Notes under the pieces: generated by a model
Told to the model about the DNA's origin: nothing
Seen by the model: the letters and a program-made list of their open reading frames with translations, nothing else
The model's database searches: none
From: JALZDI01 sp035557095
Lineage (GTDB): Bacteria > Actinomycetota > Actinomycetes > Propionibacteriales > Nocardioidaceae
Direction: 5' to 3'
Assembly (NCBI GenBank): GCA_035557095.1
Contig: DATMEB010000009.1
Span: 1-64,000 of the forward strand
Length of the DNA: 64,000 nucleotides
Shown here: positions 25,609 through 33,226 of the stretch, in pieces
Numbering within the stretch: the first letter of the stretch is position 1
Layout of the letters: every line of letters begins with the position of its first letter
Translations under genes and position numbers: made by a program

Positions 25609-26873
25609 CGTTCGGTGTCCGCGCTCTCATCCATGGTCGGAGTCCCTGTCCTCGACGGCACTGTCGTCAGCTCACCGGCGCGCCCACGCGCCCAGGCGTC
25701 GGCCGCCAGGACGTCGTCGAGGGTCGCGGTGTCGCCCTTCGAGGGTACGTCGTGCTCCTCGAGGACGCCCGCGATCGTGTCCACGATCGCGGTGAACGGC
25801 AGGCGACCGGAGCGGAAAGCCTCCACGCACACCTCGTTGGCCGCGTTGTAGACCGCGGGTGCGGTCCCGCCGGCCGCGGCGGCCCGGGCTGCCAGGGCGA
25901 CCGCGGGGAACGCCTCGTGGTCGAGCGGGAGGAACTCCCACGTCGAGGCGGCGGTCCAGTCGCACGCCGGGGCGGCATCGGGGACCCGGTCGGGCCAGGA
26001 CAGGCCGAGCGCGATCGGGATGCGCATGTCCGGCGGCGACGCCTGCGCCAGCGTCGAGCCGTCGACGAACTCCACCATCGAGTGCACCACCGACTGCGGG
26101 TGGACCACGACCTCGATGCGCTCCAGCGAGATGTCGAAGAGCAGGTGCGCCTCGATCACCTCCAGGCCCTTGTTGACCAGGGTCGCGGAGTTGATCGTGA
26201 CCACCGGCCCCATGTCCCAGGTGGGGTGGTTCAGCGCCTGCTCCGGGGTGACGTCGGCGAGCTCGGCGCGGCTGCGGCCACGGAACGGTCCGCCCGAGGC
26301 GGTGAGCACGAGCCGGCGCACCTCGTTCGCCGCACCGCCGCGCAGGCACTGCGCCAACGCGGAGTGCTCGCTGTCGACGGGCACGATCTGGCCGGGGCTG
26401 GCGACCCGGCGCACCAGGTCGCCGCCGATGATCAGCGACTCCTTGTTCGCCAGTGCCAGCGTGCGGCCCGCCTGCAGCGCGGCCAGCGTCGGCCGCAGCC
26501 CGACCGCGCCGGTGATGCCGTTGAGCACCACGTCACACGGCAGCGCCGCCGCCTCCTCCGCGGCCTGGCGGCCGACGAGGATCTTGGGCAGCCGGAACTC
26601 CCCCGCGTTGTAGCCCCGCCGCTTGGCCTCCGCGAACAGCGCCAGGTGCACGTCCTCGGCCGCCGTGCCCTGCGCGACCGCCACGACACCGGCGCCGAAC
26701 TCGACCGCCTGGGCGGCCAGCAGCCGCGGGTCGGACCCGCCCGCGGCCAGCGCCACCACGTTGAACCGGCCGGGGTTGCGGCGGATGACGTCGAGCGCCT
26801 GGGTGCCGACCGAGCCGGTGGAGCCGAGGATGACGACATCTCGGGGGCCACGGGGGTCACGGGGTGCGCTCAC
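25605..26873 (-). CDS. dxr: 1-deoxy-D-xylulose-5-phosphate reductoisomerase
   Basis: 422 residues. First committed enzyme of the MEP pathway. The NADPH fold begins with VVILGSTGSVGTQALDVI, active-site regions include LANKESLIIGG, VDSEHSALAQC and INSATLVNKGLEVIEAHLLF, and the C-terminal four-helix part follows. GTG 26873 gives the conserved N-terminus; upstream in frame there are only low-complexity residues. First gene of the dxr-rseP-ispG group. In many actinobacteria rlmN lies upstream nearby; here the catabolic region starting with a plus-strand aminotransferase intervenes. Confidence 0.96.
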   Translation of the reverse strand: MSAPRDPRGPRDVVILGSTGSVGTQALDVIRRNPGRFNVVALAAGGSDPRLLAAQAVEFGAGVVAVAQGTAAEDVHLALFAEAKRRGYNAGEFRLPKILVGRQAAEEAAALPCDVVLNGITGAVGLRPTLAALQAGRTLALANKESLIIGGDLVRRVASPGQIVPVDSEHSALAQCLRGGAANEVRRLVLTASGGPFRGRSRAELADVTPEQALNHPTWDMGPVVTINSATLVNKGLEVIEAHLLFDISLERIEVVVHPQSVVHSMVEFVDGSTLAQASPPDMRIPIALGLSWPDRVPDAAPACDWTAASTWEFLPLDHEAFPAVALAARAAAAGGTAPAVYNAANEVCVEAFRSGRLPFTAIVDTIAGVLEEHDVPSKGDTATLDDVLAADAWARGRAGELTTVPSRTGTPTMDESADTER

Positions 26874-27070
26874 CGGCTCATTGTCCCACCGGGGCGGCGC
26901 GAGGCCGGTGCGGGCAGCGGGCGAGCCCCCGGGCGCCCCCGCGGGTGCTGCCCGGCGGGTGGACACCCGGGTCGTGACCCTGGGTGGTTGCGTTACCTTC
27001 GACGCTGGCCCGGATGACGGGCCGGCTTCACGGCACGACGAGCGACGCGGCAAAGACGGGAGGGTCGGCG

Positions 27071-28309
27071 ATGGGCGCACTGTGGCATCCGTTCTCGGAC
27101 ATGGGGATGGTGGAGCGAGACGGCGAGTTCGTGCTGACTCGCGGCGAGGGCGCCTACGTCTGGGACGAGCACGGCAACCGCTACCTCGACTCGACCGCGG
27201 GGCTGTGGTTCGCCAACGTCGGCCACGGCCGCACCGAGCTCGCGGAGGCCGCGGCCCGGCAGATGAGCGCGCTCGCGGCGTACTCCACCTTCGGCGACTT
27301 CGCCTCGCCACCGACCGTTGAGCTGGCCGAGCGGCTCGCGTCGATCGCGCCGGTGCCCGGCAGCAAGGTGTTCCTCACCAGCGGAGGGTCCGACTCGGTC
27401 GACACCGCCACCAAGCTCGCGCGTCGCTACTGGAACCAGATCGGGCAGGGCCAGCGCACCGTCGTCCTCGCGCGCGAGAAGGCCTACCACGGCATGCATG
27501 TCGCCGGCACCGCGATGGCCGGGATCCCGGGCAACCACGACGGCTACGGCGAGCTGATGCCGGACGCGGCGAAGGTGTCGTGGGACGACGCCGAGGACCT
27601 GCGGACCACGATCGAGCGCATCGGGCCGGACCGGGTGGCCGCGTTCTTCTGCGAACCGGTGATCGGCGCCGGTGGCGTCTACCCGCCGCCGCCGGGCTAC
27701 CTCGAGGCGACCCGCAAGATCTGCCGCGACTACGACGTGCTGTTCGTCGCCGACGAGGTTGTCACCGGCTACGGCCGGATCGGCGGATCGTGGTTCGCCA
27801 GCGGCCGCTTCGACCTCGAGCCCGACTTCGTGACCACGGCGAAGGGTCTGACCTCCGGTTACCTGCCGATGGGCGCCGTGCTCGTCGCACCACATGTCGC
27901 CGAGCCGTTCTTCCGGCCTGACGGTGGGGTCTGGCTGCGGCACGGGTACACCTACTCCGGGCACGCGACCGCGGCCGCCGTGGCGCTGGCCAACCTCGAC
28001 ATCGTCGAGCGTGAGGACCTCCTGGGCGCAGCCTCGCGGCTCGAGCAGACGCTGGAGTCGCGGCTGGCGCCGTTGGCCGAACACGACCTGGTCGCGGAGG
28101 TACGCGCGGGCACCGGCGCGCTGGCCGCCGTCCAGCTGCACGACCACACCCTGGCGTTGCCGCTGGCTCGCGAGCTGCGCAGGCACGCGGTCGCGACGCG
28201 TGCGGTCGGCGCCGGCGCCGTGCAGATCTCGCCCACGCTGGTGATGACCGACGAGCAGGTCGACGAGATGGCCGCGGGCCTGTCCGCCGGCCTCGACGCC
28301 CTCGCCTGA
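27071..28309 (+). CDS. Class III pyridoxal-phosphate aminotransferase
   Basis: 412 residues. PLP-binding Lys258 lies in TTAKGLTSGYLPMG; other family marks are LTSGGSDSVDTATKLAR, YHGMHVAGTAMAG, FFCEPVIGAGGVYPPPPGY and FVADEVVTGYGRIG. Such enzymes transaminate omega-amino acids or diamines. The N-terminal ALWHPFSDM resembles adenosylmethionine-8-amino-7-oxononanoate and omega-transaminase types, but no biotin genes are near. ATG 27071 has GGGAGGG six bases upstream. It is followed by an APC permease and the glutaryl-CoA dehydrogenase, so a role in an omega-amino acid route to glutarate (for example 5-aminovalerate) is an inference. Confidence 0.87.
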   Translation: MGALWHPFSDMGMVERDGEFVLTRGEGAYVWDEHGNRYLDSTAGLWFANVGHGRTELAEAAARQMSALAAYSTFGDFASPPTVELAERLASIAPVPGSKVFLTSGGSDSVDTATKLARRYWNQIGQGQRTVVLAREKAYHGMHVAGTAMAGIPGNHDGYGELMPDAAKVSWDDAEDLRTTIERIGPDRVAAFFCEPVIGAGGVYPPPPGYLEATRKICRDYDVLFVADEVVTGYGRIGGSWFASGRFDLEPDFVTTAKGLTSGYLPMGAVLVAPHVAEPFFRPDGGVWLRHGYTYSGHATAAAVALANLDIVEREDLLGAASRLEQTLESRLAPLAEHDLVAEVRAGTGALAAVQLHDHTLALPLARELRRHAVATRAVGAGAVQISPTLVMTDEQVDEMAAGLSAGLDALA

Positions 28310-28382
28310 GCGGGCCACTCGCGCAGTCTCGGCGCGAAGCCGGGGCATGGACGCGGTAGGCGTGAGTCCATAGCCTGCGGGG

Positions 28383-29804
28383 ATGGCAGATCTCCCCACA
28401 GACGACCGAGGCACCGAGTTCGTCCGGATCCTCGGCCGCGGCGACGTGCTGGCGGTCGCGTTCGGCGCGATGATCGGCTTCGGCTGGATCGTGCTCACCG
28501 ACGACTTCCTGTCCGAGGCCGGGACGCTCGGTGCGGCGCTGGCGTTCGTGATCGGCGGGGTCGTCGTTGCCCTTGTCGGGCTGACCTACGCCGAGCTGGT
28601 GTCGGCGATGCCGCACGCCGGCGGCGAGCACAACTACGTGCTGCGCGCGATCGGCTCGCGGGCGGCGTTCCTCTGCTCGTGGGCCCTGGTGCTCGGCTAC
28701 GTCTCTGTTGTGGCCTTCGAGGCGGTCGCAATGCCAGAGACGATGCTGTACCTCTTTCCCGACATGGAGGTCGGCAAGATGTGGACGGTCGCCGGCGACG
28801 ACGTCTACGCCTCCTGGGTCGCGGTCGGGATCGGGTCGGCCGTCGTCATGACCTGGATCAACTACATCGGTGTACGACCGGCGGCGGTCTTCCAGACCAT
28901 CGCCGTGCTGTTCCTGGCCGCGGTCGGGGTCGCGCTGGTGATCGGGTCGTTCGTAGGCGGCTCGACCGCGGACATGCAGCCGCTGTTCACCGGTGGGACC
29001 GCCGGCATCATCACCGTGCTCGTCTCGACGCCGTTCCTGTTCGTGGGCTTCGACGTGATCCCGCAGTCGGCCGAGGAGATCAACCTGCCCTTCCGGCAGA
29101 TCGGACGGCTGCTCGTGGTCTCGGTGCTGCTCGCGATCCTGTGGTACGTCGTGATCATGATCACGGTCGGGTCGTCGGCGCCGTCGGCCGTACTCGCGCA
29201 GTCCGAGCTCGCCGCCGCCGAGGGCATGACCCTGCTGTGGGACAGCGAGGCGATGGGGACCGTCCTGGTGCTCGGCGGCATCGCCGGGATCCTCACCTCG
29301 TGGAACGGGTTCCTGATCGGGGCCAGCCGGCTGATGTACGCCATGGGGCAGACCGCGATGCTGCCGCGCTGGTTCGCGCACGTGCACCCGCGCTACCGCA
29401 CGCCGAGCAACGCGCTGCTGTTCATCGGCGGGCTGTCCGTGGTCGCGCCGCTGTTCGGGGCGGTGATGCTCGACTGGCTCGTCTCTGCCGGCGGCCTGAG
29501 CCTGGTGATCGCCTACTTCATGGTGGCGGCCAGCTTCGTCGTGTTGCGCCTCCGTGAGCCGGAGATGGACCGCCCGTTCCGCCTGTCGGGCGGGATGGTC
29601 ATCGGACCGGCCGCCGCGCTGCTCAGCCTCGGGCTGGCGGTGCTGTATCTGCCCGGGATGCCGGCGGCGCTCGCCGTCCCCGAGTGGGTCATCATCCTCG
29701 GCTGGTCGGTGCTCGGCGTGGCCTTCTTCCTCCGGGTGCCGCACGTCGGGCACGGGCCGGACGCCCTGCAGCGCATCGAGGCCAAGGCGCTGTCCCGCAC
29801 CTAG
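28383..29804 (+). CDS. APC-family amino acid/amine permease
   Basis: 473 residues, about 12 hydrophobic segments. The start shows the family pattern FGAMIGFGWIVLTDDFL (helix 1 substrate-binding break) and GLTYAELVSAMPHAGGEHNYV. Helix 6 region is FLFVGFDVIPQSAEEINLP, with the GFD..PQ.AEE motif typical of APC transporters of amino acids and polyamines. A cation-coupled importer is the likely role; the substrate is unknown. It is 73 bases after the aminotransferase on the same strand and 96 bases before the glutaryl-CoA dehydrogenase operator. Confidence 0.87.
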   Translation: MADLPTDDRGTEFVRILGRGDVLAVAFGAMIGFGWIVLTDDFLSEAGTLGAALAFVIGGVVVALVGLTYAELVSAMPHAGGEHNYVLRAIGSRAAFLCSWALVLGYVSVVAFEAVAMPETMLYLFPDMEVGKMWTVAGDDVYASWVAVGIGSAVVMTWINYIGVRPAAVFQTIAVLFLAAVGVALVIGSFVGGSTADMQPLFTGGTAGIITVLVSTPFLFVGFDVIPQSAEEINLPFRQIGRLLVVSVLLAILWYVVIMITVGSSAPSAVLAQSELAAAEGMTLLWDSEAMGTVLVLGGIAGILTSWNGFLIGASRLMYAMGQTAMLPRWFAHVHPRYRTPSNALLFIGGLSVVAPLFGAVMLDWLVSAGGLSLVIAYFMVAASFVVLRLREPEMDRPFRLSGGMVIGPAAALLSLGLAVLYLPGMPAALAVPEWVIILGWSVLGVAFFLRVPHVGHGPDALQRIEAKALSRT

Positions 29805-29836
29805 CCGACCGGGTCGCCGGACGACGGCCTTGCCGG

Positions 29837-29853
29837 TTGGATATTTTATCCAA
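29837..29853 (+). promoter_or_regulatory. Perfect palindrome, likely GntR operator for gcdH
   Basis: TTGGATATTTTATCCAA is a perfect 7-bp dyad around TTT, about 48 bases before the gcdH start and strikingly AT-rich for this genome. Dyads of this size suit GntR/FCD regulators, and one is encoded next door at 31122. Confidence 0.7.
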
Positions 29854-29900
29854 TACTGTGCCGATCCACTACCCACACGCCCGAGGACCCCGGAGGAACC

Positions 29901-31079
29901 ATGGCCGAGACACGTCCGCAGTCTGTCGACGAGCTGTTCGGGATCGAGGGTCTCCTCGACGACGACGAGCGCGCGATGCGGGAGACGGTCCGGCGGTTCT
30001 GCGGCGACCGGGTGCGTCCGCACCTGCCGGAGTGGTTCGAGTCCGCGAGGATCCCCGCGCGGGAGCTGGCCAAGGAGCTCGGCGACCTCGGCGTCCTCGG
30101 GATGCACCTCGAGGGGTACGGCTGCGCCGGGACCAGCGCCACGGCGTACGGGCTGGCATGTCTGGAGCTGGAGGCCGCCGACTCCGGCATCCGCAGCCTG
30201 GTGTCGGTACAGGGCTCGCTGGCGATGTTCGCGATCTGGCGCTACGGCAGCGAGGAGCACAAGCAGCAGTGGCTGCCGGCCATGGCCGCCGGCGAGGCGA
30301 TCGGCTGCTTCGGGCTGACCGAGGCCGACTTCGGCTCCAACCCCGCGGGCATGCGCACGCAGGCCAAGCGCGACGGCGAGGACTGGGTGCTCAACGGCAC
30401 CAAGATGTGGATCACCAACGGGTCCGTGGCCGACGTCGCGGTGGTGTGGGCCCGCACTGACGACGGGGTGCGCGGCTTCGTCGTGCCCACCGACACCCGC
30501 GGGTTCTCCGCACCGGAGATCACCCAGAAGATGTCGCTGCGCGCGTCGGTGACCTCCGAGCTGGTGCTGGAGGACGTGCGGCTGCCCGCCGCGGCGATGC
30601 TGCCCGAGGCCAACGGGCTGTCCGGGCCGCTGAGCTGCCTGTCCGAGGCCCGGTTCGGGATCGTGTTCGGCGCCGTCGGCGCGGCCCGTGACTGCCTGGA
30701 GACCACCATCGCCTACGCCCGCGAGCGCACAGTGTTCGACAAGCCGCTGACCGGCTACCAGCTCACCCAGGCCAAGCTCGCCGACATGAGCCTCGAGCTC
30801 GGCAAGGCAATGCTGCTCGCATTGCACCTCGGCCGGCTCAAGGACGCCGGCGGCCTCCGCGCCGAGCAGGTCAGCCTCGGCAAGCTGAACAACGTCCGCG
30901 AGGCGATCGCGATCGCTCGCGAGTGCCGCACCATCCTGGCCGCGAACGGAATCACCCTGGAGTACCCCGTGATCCGGCACGCGAACAACCTCGAGTCCGT
31001 CCTGACCTACGAAGGCACCTCCGAGATCCACCAGCTCGTCATCGGCCAGGCCCTGACCGGCACCTCCGCGTTCCGCTGA
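29901..31079 (+). CDS. gcdH: Glutaryl-CoA dehydrogenase
   Basis: 392 residues. A flavin enzyme that oxidises and decarboxylates glutaryl-CoA to crotonyl-CoA. Beyond general acyl-CoA dehydrogenase motifs (CFGLTEADFGSNP, WITNGSVADVAVVWAR), it has features that point to this subtype: GYGCAG, SGIRSLVSVQ with Arg98 (the glutarate-carboxylate-binding Arg of the family), SLRASVTSELVLEDV, and catalytic Glu371 in TYEGTSEIH. ATG 29901 has GGAGGA. A palindromic operator lies upstream, a GntR gene follows convergently, and a class III CoA-transferase is nearby, forming a glutarate-use module. A related acyl-CoA dehydrogenase cannot be fully excluded. Confidence 0.85.
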   Translation: MAETRPQSVDELFGIEGLLDDDERAMRETVRRFCGDRVRPHLPEWFESARIPARELAKELGDLGVLGMHLEGYGCAGTSATAYGLACLELEAADSGIRSLVSVQGSLAMFAIWRYGSEEHKQQWLPAMAAGEAIGCFGLTEADFGSNPAGMRTQAKRDGEDWVLNGTKMWITNGSVADVAVVWARTDDGVRGFVVPTDTRGFSAPEITQKMSLRASVTSELVLEDVRLPAAAMLPEANGLSGPLSCLSEARFGIVFGAVGAARDCLETTIAYARERTVFDKPLTGYQLTQAKLADMSLELGKAMLLALHLGRLKDAGGLRAEQVSLGKLNNVREAIAIARECRTILAANGITLEYPVIRHANNLESVLTYEGTSEIHQLVIGQALTGTSAFR

Positions 31080-31121
31080 GCCGTGCCACACCCACGACGG
31101 CGCGGCGTGCCGCGACCGGCC

Positions 31122-31772
31122 TCAGCCCGCCTCGAGCACCGACCGCAGCGACTCGACCGCGTGTTCGCGGTGCTCGTCGATCAGCCGCACCAGCAGGTCG
31201 GCGTCGCGGGAGCGGAACGCGTCGACAATGCCCGCGTGCTCCCGCTCGACGCGCCGCCGGTTCGCGGCGTCGCCGTAGTAGACGGCGCGGTAGGTGTCCG
31301 TCGCCTCCCACAGCACCCGCACGATCCGCTCCAGGCGCGGCATCCCCGCCGCCTGCACCAGCACGAAGTGGAACCGGCGGTTGGCCTCGGTCATCGCCAG
31401 CACGTCGGCGCGCGCGGATGCCGCAGCCACCTCCTCCGCCGCCGTCTCGAGCTCGGTGAGCACACCGTCGTCGGCGCGATCGACCGCACAGCGGGCGGCC
31501 TCGGCCTCCAGCAGCTGCCGGATGCGGTAGACCTCCAGCAGGTCGTCGAGCGAGAGCCGGGCGACCTGGTAGCCGCGGTGCGGCTGGTAGACGACCTGGC
31601 CCTCCCCCTCCAGCGCCTTCAGCGCCTCGCGCAGCGGCACCCGGCTCACCCCGAAGCGCTCGGCGAGCGCGTCCTGGCGCAGCGGGTCACCCGGCCGGAG
31701 CTGCCCGGCCACGATGGCCTGGCGCAGCTCGGCCAGCACGAATGCCTGTGCGGTCGGCGGCCTGCTCGTCAC
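31122..31772 (-). CDS. GntR-family regulator with FCD ligand domain
   Basis: 216 residues. The winged helix contains GQLRPGDPLRQDALAERFGVSRVPLREALKALEGEG, the classical GntR signature. The C-terminal FCD helical domain has RIRQLLEAEAARCAV, with Asp/His candidates for metal and acid binding (EANRRFHFVLVQAAGM and DEHREHAVESL). It probably binds an organic acid such as glutarate or a CoA ester and represses the neighbouring gcdH and/or CoA-transferase. GTG 31772; a longer frame to 31862 would be encoded by the MITE-like palindrome and was rejected. No second copy of the 29837 palindrome is visible at its own promoter. Confidence 0.88.
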   Translation of the reverse strand: MTSRPPTAQAFVLAELRQAIVAGQLRPGDPLRQDALAERFGVSRVPLREALKALEGEGQVVYQPHRGYQVARLSLDDLLEVYRIRQLLEAEAARCAVDRADDGVLTELETAAEEVAAASARADVLAMTEANRRFHFVLVQAAGMPRLERIVRVLWEATDTYRAVYYGDAANRRRVEREHAGIVDAFRSRDADLLVRLIDEHREHAVESLRSVLEAG

Positions 31773-31785
31773 GCCGGAAACCCTA

Positions 31786-31948
31786 GGGCGTGTTGGCAAA
31801 CGGTGGGCCGTCGCGAGCGTCGCATCCACGGGATGCCTCGCAAGGCGCAGCCGCGCAGGCATAACGGTGCTGTACGTCGAGCGGCTGCAACGCAGCGAGG
31901 CGCCCGTGGGGCGGCGCGCAGCAGGCCATGCCGTCTACCAACACGTCC
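31786..31948. mobile_element. Palindromic MITE-like element (no transposase)
   Basis: 163 bases with 18-base terminal inverted repeats matching at 15 positions (left GGGCGTGTTGGCAAACGG, right arm complement GGACGTGTTGGTAGACGG). Complementarity extends inward for about 68 bases per arm, including CCACGGG, GCCTCGC and GCAGCCGC, leaving an unpaired centre of about 26 bases. No coding capacity or flanking target duplication is obvious. It fills most of the gap between the divergent GntR and CoA-transferase genes. Confidence 0.65.
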
Positions 31949-31971
31949 TCGCCGTCGCCGCGGTGCGACAC

Positions 31972-32023
31972 GGACAGCCCGAACAGCCCGAACAGCCCGA
32001 ACAGCCCGGACAGCCCGAACACC
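31972..32023 (+). repeat. 9-bp tandem repeat (GAACAGCCC)
   Basis: Five consecutive 9-base units (GGACAGCCC or GAACAGCCC) and a partial sixth, located just before the CoA-transferase ribosome-binding site. It lies outside coding sequence if the CoA-transferase starts at 32044; read in frame, an upstream extension would give Pro-Glu-Gln repeats. Confidence 0.75.
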
Positions 32024-32043
32024 GTGCCTGGGAGGCGGACCAG

Positions 32044-33210
32044 ATGTGGAGCACTGACCAGACCGGGCCGGAGCCGGCCGGCGCGTTGTCCGGCGTACGC
32101 GTCCTCGACCTGTCCCGGGTGCTCGCCGGGCCGTACGCCACGATGATGCTCGGCGACATGGGCGCGGACGTGCTGAAGGTCGAGTCGCCCGCCGGCGACG
32201 ACACACGCGCGTGGGGGCCGCCGTACTTCCAGGGCCAGAGCACCTACTTCCTCTCGGTCAACCGCAACAAGCGCACGCTGGTCGCCGACCTGCGCGAGCC
32301 GGCCGACCGCGAGCGGGTCCAGGAGCTGGCGGCGTCGGCCGACATCGTCGTCGAGAACTTCCGCCCCGGCGTGGCCGAGCGGCTCGGCGTGGGCTACGAC
32401 GACCTCCGCCAGGCGAACCCCGGACTCGTCTACTGCTCGATCACCGCCTTCGGCGACGCACCGCAGGCACGGGCGCTGCCCGGCTACGACCTGCTGGTGC
32501 AGGCCGTGGGTGGGCTGATGAGCGTCACCGGCGATCCCGACGGCGAGCCGACGAAGGCCGGCGTCGCCGTCGTCGACGTGCTGGCCGGACTGCACGCCGT
32601 GTCGGGAATGCTGGCGGCGCTGCGACACCGCGACCGCACCGGTGTCGGCCAGCGACTCGACGTGTCACTGCTCGGCACCCTGCTGGCCTCGCTGGTCAAC
32701 CAGTCGTCGGCGTACCTCTGCACCGGCACGGTCCCGCAGCGCACCGGTAACGCGCACCCGAGCCTGGCGCCGTACGCCACCTTCCGGGCCAAGGACGGGG
32801 AGCTGGTGCTGGCGGTCGGCAACGACCGCCAGTTCGCCGCCCTGTGCGCGGTGCTCGGGGACCCGGCGCTGGCCGACGACCCGCGCTTCGTGCACAACCC
32901 CGACCGGGTCGCCCACCGCGACCAGCTCGGTGCCCGGTTGGAGGACCTGCTCTCCGGCCACGCGGTCGAGGCCGTGGTTGCCCAGCTGCTCGCCGCCGGG
33001 GTGCCGGCCGGACCGGTCAACGACCTGCACGCGGCGTTCGACTACGCCCGCCGGCTGGGGCTCGACCCGGCGGTGCAGATACCGGCACGTGCGGGCTCCG
33101 CTGACCCGGTCCCGGTCTCGGTACCGGTCACCGCGAGCCCGTTGCGGCTGTCGGAGACGCCGGTGTCCTACCGGCTGACGCCGCCGAGGCTGCCGACCTC
33201 GTCGCCGTAG
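32044..33210 (+). CDS. Class III CoA-transferase (CaiB/BaiF; possible succinyl-CoA:glutarate CoA-transferase)
   Basis: 388 residues. Family marks: GVRVLDLSRVLAGPYATMMLGDMGAD, VNRNKRTLVADLREP and GYDLLVQAVGGLMSVTG; the catalytic Asp is expected at Asp178 in GVAVVDVLAG. These enzymes move CoA between acids. Next to glutaryl-CoA dehydrogenase and a GntR regulator, glutarate is the most natural acceptor, as in human SUGCT, but that is inference from context. ATG 32044 has GGGAGG eight bases upstream; the frame continues upstream through tandem repeats, which I treat as non-coding. Convergent with the TPP-enzyme gene 17 bases away. Confidence 0.87.
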   Translation: MWSTDQTGPEPAGALSGVRVLDLSRVLAGPYATMMLGDMGADVLKVESPAGDDTRAWGPPYFQGQSTYFLSVNRNKRTLVADLREPADRERVQELAASADIVVENFRPGVAERLGVGYDDLRQANPGLVYCSITAFGDAPQARALPGYDLLVQAVGGLMSVTGDPDGEPTKAGVAVVDVLAGLHAVSGMLAALRHRDRTGVGQRLDVSLLGTLLASLVNQSSAYLCTGTVPQRTGNAHPSLAPYATFRAKDGELVLAVGNDRQFAALCAVLGDPALADDPRFVHNPDRVAHRDQLGARLEDLLSGHAVEAVVAQLLAAGVPAGPVNDLHAAFDYARRLGLDPAVQIPARAGSADPVPVSVPVTASPLRLSETPVSYRLTPPRLPTSSP

Positions 33211-33226
33211 ATAGCCCGGGCCGGCG

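Noticed and set aside
22798..25851. 1017-codon open frame on the plus strand opposite ispG and the site-2 protease
   Set aside because: It is antisense to two clear enzymes, has biased Arg/Val/Asp/Gly composition typical of GC-rich shadow frames, and shows no domain.
27762..31091. 1109-codon open frame on the minus strand opposite aminotransferase, permease and gcdH
   Set aside because: Spans three well-supported plus-strand genes; Gln/His/Arg/Asp-rich composition and no recognisable motif.
31773..31862. N-terminal extension of the GntR regulator into the palindromic element
   Set aside because: The extension lacks conservation and is encoded by the inverted-repeat element; the GTG at 31772 gives the normal family length.
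31972..32023. Possible CRISPR-like array
   Set aside because: Units are 9 bases with no spacers and no cas genes nearby; it is a simple tandem repeat.
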